Source: Pectobacterium atrosepticum (GTDB lineage: Bacteria > Pseudomonadota > Gammaproteobacteria > Enterobacterales > Enterobacteriaceae). From it: DNA of 64,000 nt. Shown piece after piece: positions 27,032 through 37,493 of this stretch. The notes beneath the pieces are model-generated. The model was not told where the DNA came from. It saw only the letters and a program-made list of their open reading frames with translations, and searched no databases. The position numbers and the translations under genes are program-made. The stretch is taken from assembly GCA_019056595.1 (NCBI GenBank), contig CP036163.1:1116001-1180000 (forward strand). The letters are read 5' to 3'. Position 1 is the first letter of the stretch, and every line of letters starts with the position of its first letter.

Positions 27032-27961
27032 CTATTCGATCGAACTTTCAGGGAACAGGAACGGGTTGATACTACTTCGAGAAAAACCTTCTTCCTCCAT
27101 TTTCACATCCAGTACCAGCGACGCCAGATCGTCGGCGACGGCTTCCACACGGTGATCTTTTTCCTGATATAACAGCTTCACATACGTGCCGCAGTGACCA
27201 CAGCTTTCCGCTTTAATCGCGGAGTTTTCGCTATCCAGAGACCAGTAATTGAGTTCACTGGACTCTTCACAGTTGCTGCATTTCACCCGCACCATGTGCC
27301 ATTCGCTTTCGCACAGATTACAGTGCAGATAACGCAGCCCGCTAGATGTGCCTAACTGCACCACGCCAGAGACGGGAATACTGCCACACACGGGGCAGAA
27401 CTGGCGATGCTCGCCAGGTACGGCGCGCGCTTTACCGGGCAACAGACCTGCCATCTGCGCCCAGAACAGCGACAGTGCCGCCCAGATGAACGGGGCTTTA
27501 TCGTTGTTTTCGGCACGAAACTCGTGTTGCAGCAGCGCCGTTGCCTGTTCTTCCAGCTCCTGCTCTGACGCTTTTTCCAGATTTTCCAGCGTGGATAACA
27601 CCTGTCCGCTGGCATCCGGTTTCAATTCTTCGATCAACGCACGCAGTAGCGTATGCCAGTGCGCATCACGCGGGAACACCGCAATATCGAGCGGCGGGCG
27701 TTCGCCGGACTGTTTCAGCACATCACTCAAATCAAGGTGCAGCGGATGATCGTGCAACACTTTCTGCTGAGCTTCCACCACACCTGCGGCGAAGGTGAGA
27801 TAATCCCCCAGCGGGTGGTCTTCAGCTAACTGACGCAGACGCTCCGCGCGACTGCTGTACAGGCTCTTCAGATTAGCAAAAAGCAGCGGAGGGATATGCC
27901 CTTCCCGCGTTGATTGTTCATTCTGTTCTAACTGTTCCTGAGGAACAATGCGAATACTCAT
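27032..27961 (-). CDS. fdhE: Formate dehydrogenase accessory protein FdhE
   Basis: A 309-residue cytoplasmic protein needed for maturation of respiratory formate dehydrogenases in enterobacteria. Two rubredoxin-like zinc or iron sites are visible: CPVCGSIP with [11 protein letters not shown], and VKCSNCEES with ESCGHCGTY. Its usual neighbours fdoGHI or fdnGHI are not in this window, so it is separated from its substrate genes or lies at the end of that cluster elsewhere. The start [13 protein letters not shown] agrees with the family. Confidence 0.9.
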   Translation of the reverse strand: MSIRIVPQEQLEQNEQSTREGHIPPLLFANLKSLYSSRAERLRQLAEDHPLGDYLTFAAGVVEAQQKVLHDHPLHLDLSDVLKQSGERPPLDIAVFPRDAHWHTLLRALIEELKPDASGQVLSTLENLEKASEQELEEQATALLQHEFRAENNDKAPFIWAALSLFWAQMAGLLPGKARAVPGEHRQFCPVCGSIPVSGVVQLGTSSGLRYLHCNLCESEWHMVRVKCSNCEESSELNYWSLDSENSAIKAESCGHCGTYVKLLYQEKDHRVEAVADDLASLVLDVKMEEEGFSRSSINPFLFPESSIE

Positions 27962-28233
27962 CAGGGGGATTTTTCCTGTTGTTTACGTTGTCTATCCGAT
28001 AGATTTCGGGGTGCGGGAAGGCTGCCTGCGCGGTCCGAAAGATAGCGGGTATAGCTCACCTTTGATAGGGATTATACCCATCACGCCGATCGACTTCCTG
28101 ATTTCTGGCAAGGTTATGACTATTTTTCGCCATCAATACCTTTCAGCCATCAATGCGCGGCCTTCCCACTTTCCGCCATAACGGGAACAGTAGCAGAAAA
28201 ATGGCAAACCTCTCCACACCCATAAAGGAGTGA

Positions 28234-29673
28234 TCAGGTCATACGAGAGGATAGCTGCGCTCGAATCAGCGAGGCTAATGCGATCACGCTTTGTTCGCAG
28301 CGATCGTCCCAGTCGTAGGACGCGTTGAAGCGGAAGTAGCGATCGTATTTGTCGCCAGTCGTGAACATTTTGCCCGGAGCAATGCTGACACCCCGTTCCA
28401 GCGCACGCCGGTAGAGTTCAGTGCTGCTGACGCCTTCAGGTAATTCCAGCCAGAGAAAATAGCCGCCTTGTGAATGATTAATACGAACTTCGCCCGGAAA
28501 GTGTCGCCGTAGAGACTGTAGCGCAGCGTGTTTTCGTTGCTCCAGCGCCCGTCGCAGGCGGCGCAGGTGGCTGTCATAGCTGCTGGTCGCCAGATAATCC
28601 GCAATCGCCAACTGCATCGGTGCGCTGGTTGATAATGTACTCATCAGTTGCAAACGCTGAATGCTTCCCGCATAGCTCCCTGCTGCCACCCAGCCGATGC
28701 GGAACCCGGCTACCAAGTTTTTAGAAAAGGAGGAACAGTGCAAAATCGTACCTTTTTTATCCAATGCCTTGGCTGGCAACGGACGTTGCAGACCGGTATA
28801 AAGCTCGCTGTAGACGTCATCCTCAACCAGGCCAACACCGTGGTTTTCCAGCATCGCCACCAGCCGCTGTTTCTTCTCCCAAGACAGCGTGCAGCCAAGC
28901 GGATTATGGAAATTAGTCATCAGCCAGCAGGCTTTGATCGGGTAGTCATGCAATGCCTGCTGTAGCGCGTCAAGATCTATGCCCTGCTGCGGATCGGTAG
29001 CAATCGCAATGGCTTTGAGTTTAAGACGTTCAATCGCCTGTAGCGCACCGTAAAAAGCGGGAGATTCGATCACCACGTAGTCACCCGGTTCCGTCAGCAC
29101 CTGAAGGCTGAGATTGAGGGACTCCATCGCCCCTGCCGTAATAACAATCTCATCGGGCGAAACGGCAATGCCCTGCAACGCATAGCGCTGGGCGATATTC
29201 TTCCTCAGGCTTTCATTACCCGGCGGCAAATTATCCAGCGCGCTTTGCGGCTGCATATGACGCGCCACCGAGGCCAGCGAGCGCGTCAGTTGGCGCTGTG
29301 GAAAAAGCTGCGGATCGGGGAATGCCGATCCGAAGGGCATCACCGCCGGATCTTTGCTGGCCTGAAGTACATCAAAAATGAACGCATTGACGTCCACGTC
29401 TTCGGTAAGCTGGACGCGATCCTGCCCAACGGGCGAATACAGATTGTCTGCTGGCGTTGCGGCCAACTGAGGTGCCGCGTAGTAACCCGATTGTGGGCGC
29501 GACACAATCAACCCCTGACTTTCCAGCAGTTGATACGCATGCAGCACCGTCATCAGGCTCATGCCTGCATGCAGTGATTTTTCCCGCAGCGAGGGTAATT
29601 TATCGCCCGGCTGCCAGATACCTTCCTGAAGCTGTTCACGGATTTGGTGAGCGAGCTGTTCAAACTTTGCCAT
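28234..29673 (-). CDS. MocR-type GntR regulator with aminotransferase domain
   Basis: A 479-residue regulator with an N-terminal GntR winged helix (QIREQLQEGIWQPGDKLPSL, HAYQLLESQGLIVSRPQSGY) and a C-terminal fold-type I aminotransferase domain. The PLP lysine is in SFSKNLVAGFRIGW, and NFHNPLGCTLS and EDDVYSELY also match. It resembles E. coli YdcR. Such proteins sense PLP-bound ligands and usually control an adjacent gene, which could be the glutamine amidotransferase just upstream on the same strand. The start MAKFEQLAHQ at 29673 fits the family; no strong binding site is seen. Confidence 0.87.
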   Translation of the reverse strand: MAKFEQLAHQIREQLQEGIWQPGDKLPSLREKSLHAGMSLMTVLHAYQLLESQGLIVSRPQSGYYAAPQLAATPADNLYSPVGQDRVQLTEDVDVNAFIFDVLQASKDPAVMPFGSAFPDPQLFPQRQLTRSLASVARHMQPQSALDNLPPGNESLRKNIAQRYALQGIAVSPDEIVITAGAMESLNLSLQVLTEPGDYVVIESPAFYGALQAIERLKLKAIAIATDPQQGIDLDALQQALHDYPIKACWLMTNFHNPLGCTLSWEKKQRLVAMLENHGVGLVEDDVYSELYTGLQRPLPAKALDKKGTILHCSSFSKNLVAGFRIGWVAAGSYAGSIQRLQLMSTLSTSAPMQLAIADYLATSSYDSHLRRLRRALEQRKHAALQSLRRHFPGEVRINHSQGGYFLWLELPEGVSSTELYRRALERGVSIAPGKMFTTGDKYDRYFRFNASYDWDDRCEQSVIALASLIRAQLSSRMT

Positions 29674-29781
29674 AGCGCTACGGTTTCGCTGGGTGAGCCT
29701 GTCATTATTTTGGATTCGATCATCACCGATAGATGACGAGCGAGCAGGATTTTTTATTGAGAACAACGCATTGAACGCACG

Positions 29782-30504
29782 CTATTTCGCCGCATAACGC
29801 TGTACAAAATCCAGCAAAATCTTACGCGCCCAGACAGGCTCTTGTTGAATATCCATCATCCGATCGACATCCCAACCGCCCTGTCTCAGCGCCGTTTCAG
29901 TATGACGCAGGCACGTCAGCATGATGTCCGCATTGAATTCTGGGTGGAACTGCACGGTCAGGACTTTCTCGCTGTAGCGGATAATCTGACAACCGTCCAT
30001 CGCTGAACTCGCCAGCACCTGAGCACCTGCTGGCGCTTCCAGCACCGACTGTTGGTGGGTCAGGTAAGCGCCGAACTGCGATGGATAGTCACGCAGTAAG
30101 GGGTCTTGTGCTGCGGCGTCATGAGTTGTCACAACCTGAACGCCGACTTCCTTGCCGTTCGGGTTGTCGCCTACTTTGCCGCCCAGCGCATCGGCCAGCA
30201 GTTGATGCCCATAACACACGCCCAGCAGCGGCACATCTGCGTAATACGCCTCGCGCAGCCAGCCTGCGGTGTATTCGCTCCACTCCAGTCGATCCGTGAC
30301 CATCGACCACGAGCCAGAGATAATCACCGCTGCCAGCGTATCAAACGGTGGCAGCGGTTCCCCAAGATCGGGACGAACCACCTGTACTGGCTGAGAGTTA
30401 TCCTGTACCGCATCGCTAAACCATTTCCCCTGCTGCCCAACCTGAGAGGCAATACCTTCCGGCGGTTGGCCCAACTGAATCACCAGCAATACCTTTTCGC
30501 TCAT
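29782..30504 (-). CDS. Class I glutamine amidotransferase-like protein
   Basis: A 240-residue protein of the class I amidotransferase family, similar to YfeJ-type proteins and to the GATase half of GMP synthase. The nucleophile Cys is in LGVCYGHQLLADALGG, and the His-Glu pair in LTVQFHPEFNADIM. It has no fused synthetase domain, so the ammonia acceptor is unknown; members of this group often hydrolyse gamma-glutamyl compounds. The next gene on the strand is the MocR-type regulator. Confidence 0.85.
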   Translation of the reverse strand: MSEKVLLVIQLGQPPEGIASQVGQQGKWFSDAVQDNSQPVQVVRPDLGEPLPPFDTLAAVIISGSWSMVTDRLEWSEYTAGWLREAYYADVPLLGVCYGHQLLADALGGKVGDNPNGKEVGVQVVTTHDAAAQDPLLRDYPSQFGAYLTHQQSVLEAPAGAQVLASSAMDGCQIIRYSEKVLTVQFHPEFNADIMLTCLRHTETALRQGGWDVDRMMDIQQEPVWARKILLDFVQRYAAK

Positions 30505-30742
30505 CGTCCTGTTCTACCCGTATTTGAGAAACCATCAACCAGGAAAACTATCGGTCTGAAAAATCAAAAGAAATACGACATCCGTCGCTTACAATGAACG
30601 TAGCACTCTGTTTTTATGAAAACCAGTCTTTATGAAAACGAATCCCTGAGCAATCCAGACACCATACAAACTTCAGCATGGTGAAAACGACGGGATTATC
30701 TGGTCATTAGGAAAGTGGATAGTCGGAGGGCGAGAGCGCTGG

Positions 30743-31219
30743 CTATGCCGAAGGCTGTTGCCGATAGGCCAGCGAGAAGACGTCATAGAAATCAACATCA
30801 CCTTTGGTACGCTGAATTTTCTCTATCCCTGCTTTCACAGCGGGCGGCACCTGCTCGTTGCGTAACAGCTTATCCAGCGTGTCCTGCGATACGTGGCGGA
30901 TCGTAAACCACTCACCGTTGTAGCAAACACGTAAATCCAGCGTATCAATGTCTTCAAAGCGATAGGTCGGATTGATATCCATCGAGAGTGCCAGCGTCAT
31001 CACCAGCAGGAAGACGGTAAAGCCGATCAAGTACGGCAAACCAAAATAAGAGGCATAAAAGAGGATAATCGCAACCGGCACATAGCTCGCCAGCATCGCG
31101 GCAAACAGATAAGGGTGTGACTGCATGAATTTTCGGCTAAAACGTATTTTATTGTCGCGTTTCTCTTCCCGATTAATACGTTCGATCTCTTCGGTCAGAA
31201 GGCGTTTTACTTCATCCAT
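30743..31219 (-). CDS. ylaC: YlaC-like inner-membrane protein
   Basis: A 158-residue protein that matches E. coli YlaC over its length: N-terminal EEIERINREEKRDNKIRFS, two central helices (about residues 39-80), and the conserved RFEDIDTLDLRVCYNGEWF block followed by GDVDFYDVFSLA. The function of the family is unknown. Several ATG codons lie close together (31225, 31219). The one giving MDEVKRLL aligns with the E. coli start. Confidence 0.85.
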   Translation of the reverse strand: MDEVKRLLTEEIERINREEKRDNKIRFSRKFMQSHPYLFAAMLASYVPVAIILFYASYFGLPYLIGFTVFLLVMTLALSMDINPTYRFEDIDTLDLRVCYNGEWFTIRHVSQDTLDKLLRNEQVPPAVKAGIEKIQRTKGDVDFYDVFSLAYRQQPSA

Positions 31220-31399
31220 CGTCATCACCATCATGCATATAAAAACTGTCATGCTTTAACAAAAACACAACACGGCTGGCGTCGATTAGACCATAGCCAC
31301 CTGAGAGATAACAGATACAGTTTTCGACAGATTGGCTATAACAGTTTATCTGTTGCCGGGATAACGATCCCAGCAACATTGATGACAGAATGGCGGGGA

Positions 31400-32029
31400 T
31401 TACGGAATAGCGGGCATGGTGAGATCGGGATCGATCAGATTGTAGATGTGATTGCCAAACACGGGCTGTTGCAGCAGTTGATCAACCGCCAGCGCCACAT
31501 CCGAGCGTGACACCAATCCCAACGTAGCAGCACCTTGCGTCAGTTTCGCATTGTGTGTCGCCACTACGTCCAGCAGACCGCCAGGGCGAACGATACAGTG
31601 ATCCAACGTACTGCTTTGCAGCCAGCTTTCTGCCAGCGATTTCTCCCGTACCGCAAAGCCAAACGCAGCTCTAGCGCGTGGCGACAGCAGCGGCCAGCTA
31701 TCACCGCAGCCCAGTGAGGTCACCAGCAGCATACGCTTGATGCCAGCCTGCTCTGCTCCGTCAATCACCGTTCGGTGACCCTGATAATTTACCGTGCCGC
31801 CACCCATCGTCGATACTACAATGGCAGAGGGACCCGCAACACGGCAGGCTTCCGCCACCGTTTCTGGGTCGCAGGCATCACCTTCTACCACTGTCACACC
31901 CTGTTCACGCCAGTGTTTGGCCTGTTCAGGATTGCGTAATACCAGTACTACTGCCTGCTCGCACTCGATGGCGCGCTGTAATAAGCACCCACCCACCCCA
32001 TTACCTGCGCCGAAAAGTAACCACGTCAT
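31400..32029 (-). CDS. NAD(P)-binding Rossmann oxidoreductase in the hut operon
   Basis: A 209-residue atypical short-chain dehydrogenase of the NAD(P)H-binding (SDR_a5/NmrA-like) group. The N-terminus MTWLLFGAGNGVGGCLLQ is the dinucleotide-binding loop, and TSLGCGDSWPLLS matches related proteins. It overlaps hutX by four bases (ATGA) and is therefore the third gene of hutW-hutX. In Vibrio the third gene is hutZ, a haem-degrading protein with a different fold. Here this gene stands in that place and may supply or use NAD(P)H in haem breakdown; this is inference from position only. Confidence 0.82.
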   Translation of the reverse strand: MTWLLFGAGNGVGGCLLQRAIECEQAVVLVLRNPEQAKHWREQGVTVVEGDACDPETVAEACRVAGPSAIVVSTMGGGTVNYQGHRTVIDGAEQAGIKRMLLVTSLGCGDSWPLLSPRARAAFGFAVREKSLAESWLQSSTLDHCIVRPGGLLDVVATHNAKLTQGAATLGLVSRSDVALAVDQLLQQPVFGNHIYNLIDPDLTMPAIP

Positions 32030-32526
32030 ACCTGCTCCGGTTGTAATTCACTCGCCAGCGCGCGGAACGCATCGACCTGAGCGCTCAGCAACTGGCGGTG
32101 GCTGTCTCGTCCAAGGAAGATTTTAAACATCGCCGCACCATTGGCATTAAAGAACACCACGGACGCCGTGTCCATCCCCATGAACTTACGCTCAATAAAC
32201 GCAATGTGCTGACAGCTCGTCGCACGGATGTGTCCACTCAGGCCATTTTTGCCACGCAAGTTAAAGTAACCGTGGCGGTGCGTACCGGTTGGCAGCTCGC
32301 TCTTGAATTCCAGAATCGCATCCGCCGTGTGGCTAATGAGCGTCACTTCACCCCAGGTCGCAATCGTGTCCCACACCTGATCGAAACGATCGCCCGTCGC
32401 CAGCGTGCACTGAGCCGTAGGCAACGCCTCAACGACGGCAAACAGCGACGTATTGTATTTTCCGGCAATATCTTCCAATGTGCCATCAGGGTTGGTTGCC
32501 AGTAATTCATTCAGTGTCATGGTCAT
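32026..32526 (-). CDS. hutX: Cytosolic haem carrier HutX
   Basis: A 166-residue protein of the HutX/ChuX family, which binds haem in the cytosol after import and passes it to a degrading enzyme. The segment LPTGTHRHGYFNLRGKNGLSG and the FIERKFMGMDTASVVFFNANG block are family marks. It starts 14 bases after hutW and overlaps the next gene, so the three are one operon. Confidence 0.9.
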   Translation of the reverse strand: MTMTLNELLATNPDGTLEDIAGKYNTSLFAVVEALPTAQCTLATGDRFDQVWDTIATWGEVTLISHTADAILEFKSELPTGTHRHGYFNLRGKNGLSGHIRATSCQHIAFIERKFMGMDTASVVFFNANGAAMFKIFLGRDSHRQLLSAQVDAFRALASELQPEQV

Positions 32527-32540
32527 GATTGCGTCTCCGG

Positions 32541-33854
32541 TTAGTGGGCATGCTCTTCGGCATTAAGCTGAGGGATAATTTGTTGTAATGCCTGCATCAG
32601 GTTATTCGCCCAGAAGCGGCCATCGTTGGTCAAACGCAGGCAGGTGGAATCGTCACAGGTTAAACCGGCCTGATGCCACTGGCTCAGCAATGGCTGAAGT
32701 TCACGGGCATGCTGGGTCAGTTGAGGCAGTTTGATGCGACCGACCTCAATACCCGCCTGAAGCTGATGCTGCCACGGCCCGGTTGAGCTGGCTGGCGTCA
32801 TCATCATGATCGGTTTTTGCCCCTGATCGATCTGCTGATAATAGCGCTCCAGACTGCGTTCCATCATGTAAGCCTGTCCGTTTATATTGCCGCCCGCACC
32901 GCTCCCCATTGCCAGGCAATCCGCGCCTTGTTTAATCAACAGATTGTACAGATTGCGCTCACGCGTGGTGCGCGCCCAGTGGCTGTTACTAAGCTGGTGC
33001 CAGCCAGAGTCAGCCAGAAATGCCGCGCCAGTCCGGTAAAAGTCACGCCGAGCGACCACATCAGGCAACGCAACACGCTGGTTTTCGGCCGCTTTCGCCA
33101 GCGGCGTTGTCGGTAACAGATTAAGTGCATACAGATCGACGCCGTCTAACGGTAAATCGCTGACGATCGCCAGATCTTCGCGCCAGATTTCCGGCGTTTG
33201 TCCCGGCAAACCGAACATCAGATCGCATACCACAGCGGCCCTGTCCCGCCCGCACAGGCGTTCAAGGAAGCGGATTGACTGCTGTTTATCCGAGGTACGC
33301 GCCATACGCTGACGAATACGGGTATCAAACGTCTGAATCCCAATGGAGAAGCGGTTCGCTCCTGCATCCAAACAAGCATCAATACGCTCATCGTCAAAAT
33401 CCATCGCCCGCCCTTCTACCGTGATTTCACAGTCCGGTGCTAAGGGCAGCGAAGTGCGAATCGCACGAATGATTTGCGACAGCTCATCAGCCGCCAGCGC
33501 CGTTGGCGTACCGCCGCCAAAGTAAACCGCATGAATGGGCGCAGACTGGTGTAGCGGGCTGTCCGCTTCCATTGCTAATTCCTGCAACAGATAGCGGGTA
33601 TAGGTCGCCGTACTGTCATCGCGCAGTTTGTTTTGGTAAAAACCGCAGAACGTGCAGTGCGTGGCACAAAAAGGAATGTGCAGATAGAGCAGACGCTTAC
33701 GCGCAGGCACACTCTGCTGCTTCAGCGTCTGCCAACCGGCTGGAATTTGTTCTGGTGAAAGTGGCACATGGTTGCGCCAAGGCATCGCCATACGTCGGGC
33801 GCTAAAAGGCTGCTCACCGGGCTCGGCATAATACGGCGTCAAATCGATGTTCAT
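32541..33854 (-). CDS. hutW: Radical SAM haem-cleaving enzyme HutW
   Basis: A 437-residue radical SAM protein of the HemN/HutW/ChuW class, which opens the haem ring anaerobically to release iron. The cluster motif is LHIPFCATHCTFCGFYQNK (C-x3-C-x2-C), followed by YFGGGTPTAL, and the HemN C-terminal domain is present. The start at 33854 (MNIDLTPYYAE) has a GGGGG run upstream. A Fur-like box 30-50 bases further up suggests iron repression. Confidence 0.9.
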   Translation of the reverse strand: MNIDLTPYYAEPGEQPFSARRMAMPWRNHVPLSPEQIPAGWQTLKQQSVPARKRLLYLHIPFCATHCTFCGFYQNKLRDDSTATYTRYLLQELAMEADSPLHQSAPIHAVYFGGGTPTALAADELSQIIRAIRTSLPLAPDCEITVEGRAMDFDDERIDACLDAGANRFSIGIQTFDTRIRQRMARTSDKQQSIRFLERLCGRDRAAVVCDLMFGLPGQTPEIWREDLAIVSDLPLDGVDLYALNLLPTTPLAKAAENQRVALPDVVARRDFYRTGAAFLADSGWHQLSNSHWARTTRERNLYNLLIKQGADCLAMGSGAGGNINGQAYMMERSLERYYQQIDQGQKPIMMMTPASSTGPWQHQLQAGIEVGRIKLPQLTQHARELQPLLSQWHQAGLTCDDSTCLRLTNDGRFWANNLMQALQQIIPQLNAEEHAH

Positions 33855-33883
33855 TAACGGCCCCCAAATAATCAATAAAATAA

Positions 33884-33904
33884 ATTAAATGATAATTATT
33901 TTTA
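33884..33904 (-). promoter_or_regulatory. Fur-like box upstream of hutW
   Basis: The sequence AAATGATAATTATTTTTA matches the TGATAAT/ATTATCA hexamer pattern of Fur boxes and lies about 30 bases upstream of the hutW start. Haem-iron genes are typical Fur targets. Confidence 0.6.
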
Positions 33905-34204
33905 TTTGGCAATGTGGCGACAGCATAAATGAACGTGCAAAATTTCAGTGGGGTAAAATAACGCAATGGATTAACAATTTTTTTTCTTTTATGCAAACTG
34001 AAAATCATACAAGAAAAAGTTATTACCATTTTATTTCATGCAGTTACGATGAGTATTTCTTTTCTTTTTTAACAATTCCGAAAAAAACACCGCGTTTATT
34101 AAAGTTCGTTAATTTGGGTGATAAACAGACAGGATAAGTGAATATTTTCGCCCAATGACGACATCGGCAAGAAGAGATAAAAAGGAGAGAGAAACTGAGA
34201 ATAT
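33905..34204. other. Gene-free AT-rich spacer between hutW and ybiT
   Basis: No gene is supported. The stretch is AT-rich with several T-runs near 33980. Beyond the Fur-like box that borders it, no defined element was recognised. Confidence 0.4.
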
Positions 34205-34242
34205 CCGTTCCCCGTCCTAAACAGTGGTTAGGACGGGGACGG
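34205..34242 (-). terminator. Terminator hairpin of ybiT
   Basis: CCCCGTCCTAA (34210-34220) and TTAGGACGGGG (34228-34238) form an 11-bp perfect stem that extends outward by CCGT/ACGG with a bulge. It lies 9 bases past the ybiT stop. The U-run is poor, but the stem is very stable. Confidence 0.6.
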
Positions 34243-34250
34243 TTTATGGC

Positions 34251-35843
34251 TTACTGAATACCCTGACTGCGCAGGTAATCTTCGTAGTTACCGGTGAAAT
34301 CGTTCACTTTGTTTGGCGTCATTTCCAGAATACGGGTTGCCAACGAGCTAACAAACTCACGGTCATGAGACACGAACAGCAGCGTCCCTTCATACATTTC
34401 CAGCGCCATGTTCAGCGATTCAATGGATTCCATATCAAGGTGGTTGGTCGGTTCGTCCATTACCAGAATATTCGGACGCTGCATCATCAGCTTACCGAAC
34501 AGCATACGACCCTTTTCACCACCGGATAAGACCTTCACTTTCTTCTTGATATCATCCTGACTGAACAGCAAACGACCGAGCACGCTACGCACCGCCTGTT
34601 CGTCATCTTTTTCCTGTTTCCACTGGCTCATCCAGTCAAACACCGTCAGCGTCTCATCGAATTCGTATTCGTGATCCTGTGCGTAGTAGCCAATTTGAGT
34701 ATTTTCCGACCACTTAACGGTGCCACTATCTGGTGCGAAATCACCGACCAGCGTTTTCAGCAATGTCGATTTACCCACACCGTTGGCACCCAGAATGGCG
34801 ACTTTTTCACCCACTTCGATCATGAGACCCAGCTTGCTGAACAGCGGGCCATTATCAAAACCTTTGGTCAACGCTTCAACTTCCAGCGCATTACGGAACA
34901 GTTTCTTATCCTGATCAAAACGGATAAACGGGTTTTGCCTGCTGGAGGCTTTCACTTCATCCAACTGAATTTTATCGATCTGGCGCGCGCGCGATGTCGC
35001 CTGTTTGGATTTAGAGGCATTGGCGCTAAAGCGGCTAACGAACGATTGCAGTTCGGAAATCTGCGCTTTCTTCTTGGCGTTATCGGACAGTAAACGCTCG
35101 CGAGCCTGCGTCGCGGCCGTCATGTATTCATCATAGTTGCCCGGATAAACACGCAGCTCGCCGTAGTCCAGATCCGCCATATGCGTACAGACCATATTCA
35201 GGAAGTGACGGTCATGCGAGATAATGATCATGGTGCTGTTACGCTCGTTCAGCACCTGCTCCAACCAACGGATAGTATCGATATCCAAGTTGTTGGTCGG
35301 TTCGTCGAGCAGCAGGATTTCAGGATCGGAAAACAGTGCCTGTGCCAACAAGACACGCAGTTTCCAACCGGGAGCAATTTCGCTCATCAAGCCATAGTGC
35401 TGATCAACAGGAATCCCCACACCCAGCAACAGTTCGCCCGCGCGTGATTCCGCGCTATAGCCATCCATCTCACCGTATTCCACTTCCAGATCGGCCACTT
35501 TATAGCCGTCGGCTTCGCTCATTTCAGCCAATGAGTAGATACGGTCGCGCTCTTCTTTTACCGCCCACAGCTCACCGTGGCCCATGATAACGGTATCCAG
35601 CACGCTGTATTTTTCAAACGCGAACTGATCCTGACGCAGTTTACCCAGACGTTCATTAGGATCGAGGAAGACGTTACCGCCGCTCGGCACCAGATCGCCG
35701 CCGAGAATCTTCATAAAGGTGGATTTGCCGCAGCCATTCGCGCCAATCAAACCGTAACGGTTTCCGCCGCCAAATTTAACGGAGATGTTTTCAAACAACG
35801 GCTTGCTGCCGAACTGCATGGTGATATTGTTACTTAATAGCAA
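34251..35843 (-). CDS. ybiT: ABC-F family ATPase YbiT
   Basis: A 530-residue ABC-F protein, one of the ribosome-associated ATPases that act on translation at the E site. Two ABC domains have Walker [11 protein letters not shown] and [10 protein letters not shown], with signature regions ending in Walker [12 protein letters not shown] and [11 protein letters not shown]. The inter-domain linker ([20 protein letters not shown]) matches E. coli YbiT. Alignment to E. coli YbiT (MLVSSNVTMQF) places the start at a TTG codon at 35843, giving the same 530 residues. The longer frame to 35903 would run into the genomic island. Only about 40 native bases remain upstream before the att site. Confidence 0.9.
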   Translation of the reverse strand: MLLSNNITMQFGSKPLFENISVKFGGGNRYGLIGANGCGKSTFMKILGGDLVPSGGNVFLDPNERLGKLRQDQFAFEKYSVLDTVIMGHGELWAVKEERDRIYSLAEMSEADGYKVADLEVEYGEMDGYSAESRAGELLLGVGIPVDQHYGLMSEIAPGWKLRVLLAQALFSDPEILLLDEPTNNLDIDTIRWLEQVLNERNSTMIIISHDRHFLNMVCTHMADLDYGELRVYPGNYDEYMTAATQARERLLSDNAKKKAQISELQSFVSRFSANASKSKQATSRARQIDKIQLDEVKASSRQNPFIRFDQDKKLFRNALEVEALTKGFDNGPLFSKLGLMIEVGEKVAILGANGVGKSTLLKTLVGDFAPDSGTVKWSENTQIGYYAQDHEYEFDETLTVFDWMSQWKQEKDDEQAVRSVLGRLLFSQDDIKKKVKVLSGGEKGRMLFGKLMMQRPNILVMDEPTNHLDMESIESLNMALEMYEGTLLFVSHDREFVSSLATRILEMTPNKVNDFTGNYEDYLRSQGIQ

Positions 35844-35870
35844 AGGATTTACTCTTCTCTTATAGAAACG

Positions 35871-35912
35871 TGATTTTGGACACATTATGCCACAAGATAG
35901 CAATGGGATCGC
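35871..35912. other. attL of the genomic island
   Basis: The core CATTATGCCACAAG (35883-35896) is repeated at 43964-43977. On both sides the match goes on at the same offset: GTGATTT twelve bases before the core and GGATCGC nine bases after it. The ATG inside the core is the start codon of the serine recombinase. Confidence 0.85.
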
Positions 35913-37419
35913 CTACAGTTATGTGCGTTTTTCGAGCAAGAAACAGGCATCGGGTGATAGTCTCCGCAGACAAACGGAAATGGCTGAGGAATACGCCAGC
36001 AGACATATGCTGAGACTTTCCAGCAAGAATTTTCAAGATCTGGGGATAAGTGCTTTCCGTGAAGGTAAACGCCCTTCGTTAGCTGATATGCTCACCGCAA
36101 TAGATGAAGGGCAGATTACTGCTGGCTCAACAATTATTATTGAAGCACTGGATCGGCTTTCACGACGTGGCATAGATGTAACACTGGAAACGGTGAAAGA
36201 AATCCTCAGCAAGGATGTGCAAATCGTTAGTTTGTCTGATGGATTGGTTTTGACTAAAAGCAGCCTAAATGAGTTGCAAAGCGTTATTCGAATCGCTTTA
36301 GCCGCCGACCTTGCTTACAAAGAATCAGAGCGTAAAGCGCAACGTCTGCGAGAAACCAAAGGACAGCAGCGACAAGATGCACTTAACGGCATACCTATCA
36401 ATAAAATCCTCCCTTTTTGGCTAAAGCGCACTGAAACGGGATACGCGTTCAGCGACAAAGTGGAAACGGCTAGGCAGATAGTCACGCTCAAGCAAGAGGG
36501 TAAAGGTAGCAATATGATAGCTAAATTTCTCAATAAACAGGGCATAGCAGGGATTCGTACAGCACAATGGAATCATGCATCAATAACTAAAATGCTAAAG
36601 AACCCAGCGTTATATGGTGCCTATCAGACGGGGGAAACGAACAAAGAAAGAGAAATGATCCAACTAGAGATAGTAGAAGGATACTACCCTGCCCTGATCA
36701 GTAAAGATGAGTGGTTGTTACTTCAATCTGACCAAAGCAAATCCACGCGAGGACGCCGTAGCACTGATAATCCTTATAGTGGTCTATTACGCTGTGGATG
36801 CGGTGGTGCATTAATAAAAAGAAAGAGCACGGTAAGAGGGAAACTGTACGTTTATCATGGTTGCCTAAACGCCAAAGATGGTCGTTGTTCTCAAAATCTC
36901 TCGATCAAAGGATTAGATGACGCATTAGCAACTATGCTGGGTCGGCTAGAGTTCAAAAAGGCTGTTACGTCTGACAGATCAGCCTATCTTGAAAAAAAAC
37001 AGCTTGAGAAGAGAATAGCTAATCTAAACATCACGTTACAGGAAGTTGATGAAGTCCCTTCGTCTGTCATTAAAACAATCAGTACAATGGAAGCACGCGT
37101 AAAAGAAATAACAGAGCAGCAAGCAAAAATTGAGCGAGAACAGCGTGGCATTGACGCCGTCAATAACGCAAAGCTATCAAGTATCACTGATAGTTTAGAG
37201 CTTAATCTTATGCTAAAACGGGTTTTAAAAAGCATCACGGTAACTCGCTCAGGATCTAGTTGGGCAGTGAGAATTTTTCATCTATCAGGCCATACACAGA
37301 GCTTCATGCTAGACAATGGAAAACTCAAATTTGTGAGCGATTCGATCGCGATGCAAAGATTATTGGCTGAATTTACTGAAGACAATCAAACCTCGTCTTA
37401 TGAACCAATTTATGATTAA
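35887..37419 (+). CDS. Large serine recombinase of the genomic island
   Basis: A 510-residue site-specific recombinase. The resolvase domain starts [20 protein letters not shown] with the catalytic Ser at residue 16, and has [10 protein letters not shown] with the active-site Arg pair. A recombinase domain follows ([19 protein letters not shown]), then a zinc ribbon ([15 protein letters not shown] and [12 protein letters not shown], near residues 300-340) and a coiled coil (about 365-420). Enzymes of this type integrate and excise DNA between short att sites without high homology. The ATG lies in the att core, so the gene keeps a start codon in both the integrated and circular states, while the sequence upstream of it changes. 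No good ribosome binding site is visible on the ybiT side. Confidence 0.92.
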   Translation: MPQDSNGIAYSYVRFSSKKQASGDSLRRQTEMAEEYASRHMLRLSSKNFQDLGISAFREGKRPSLADMLTAIDEGQITAGSTIIIEALDRLSRRGIDVTLETVKEILSKDVQIVSLSDGLVLTKSSLNELQSVIRIALAADLAYKESERKAQRLRETKGQQRQDALNGIPINKILPFWLKRTETGYAFSDKVETARQIVTLKQEGKGSNMIAKFLNKQGIAGIRTAQWNHASITKMLKNPALYGAYQTGETNKEREMIQLEIVEGYYPALISKDEWLLLQSDQSKSTRGRRSTDNPYSGLLRCGCGGALIKRKSTVRGKLYVYHGCLNAKDGRCSQNLSIKGLDDALATMLGRLEFKKAVTSDRSAYLEKKQLEKRIANLNITLQEVDEVPSSVIKTISTMEARVKEITEQQAKIEREQRGIDAVNNAKLSSITDSLELNLMLKRVLKSITVTRSGSSWAVRIFHLSGHTQSFMLDNGKLKFVSDSIAMQRLLAEFTEDNQTSSYEPIYD

Positions 37420-37493
37420 GCGAACTCTATCTAGAGTACATTTTCCGGTTCAAAAAAATCAAATAATAGTTAGTATCTTAACTCATACAAAGA

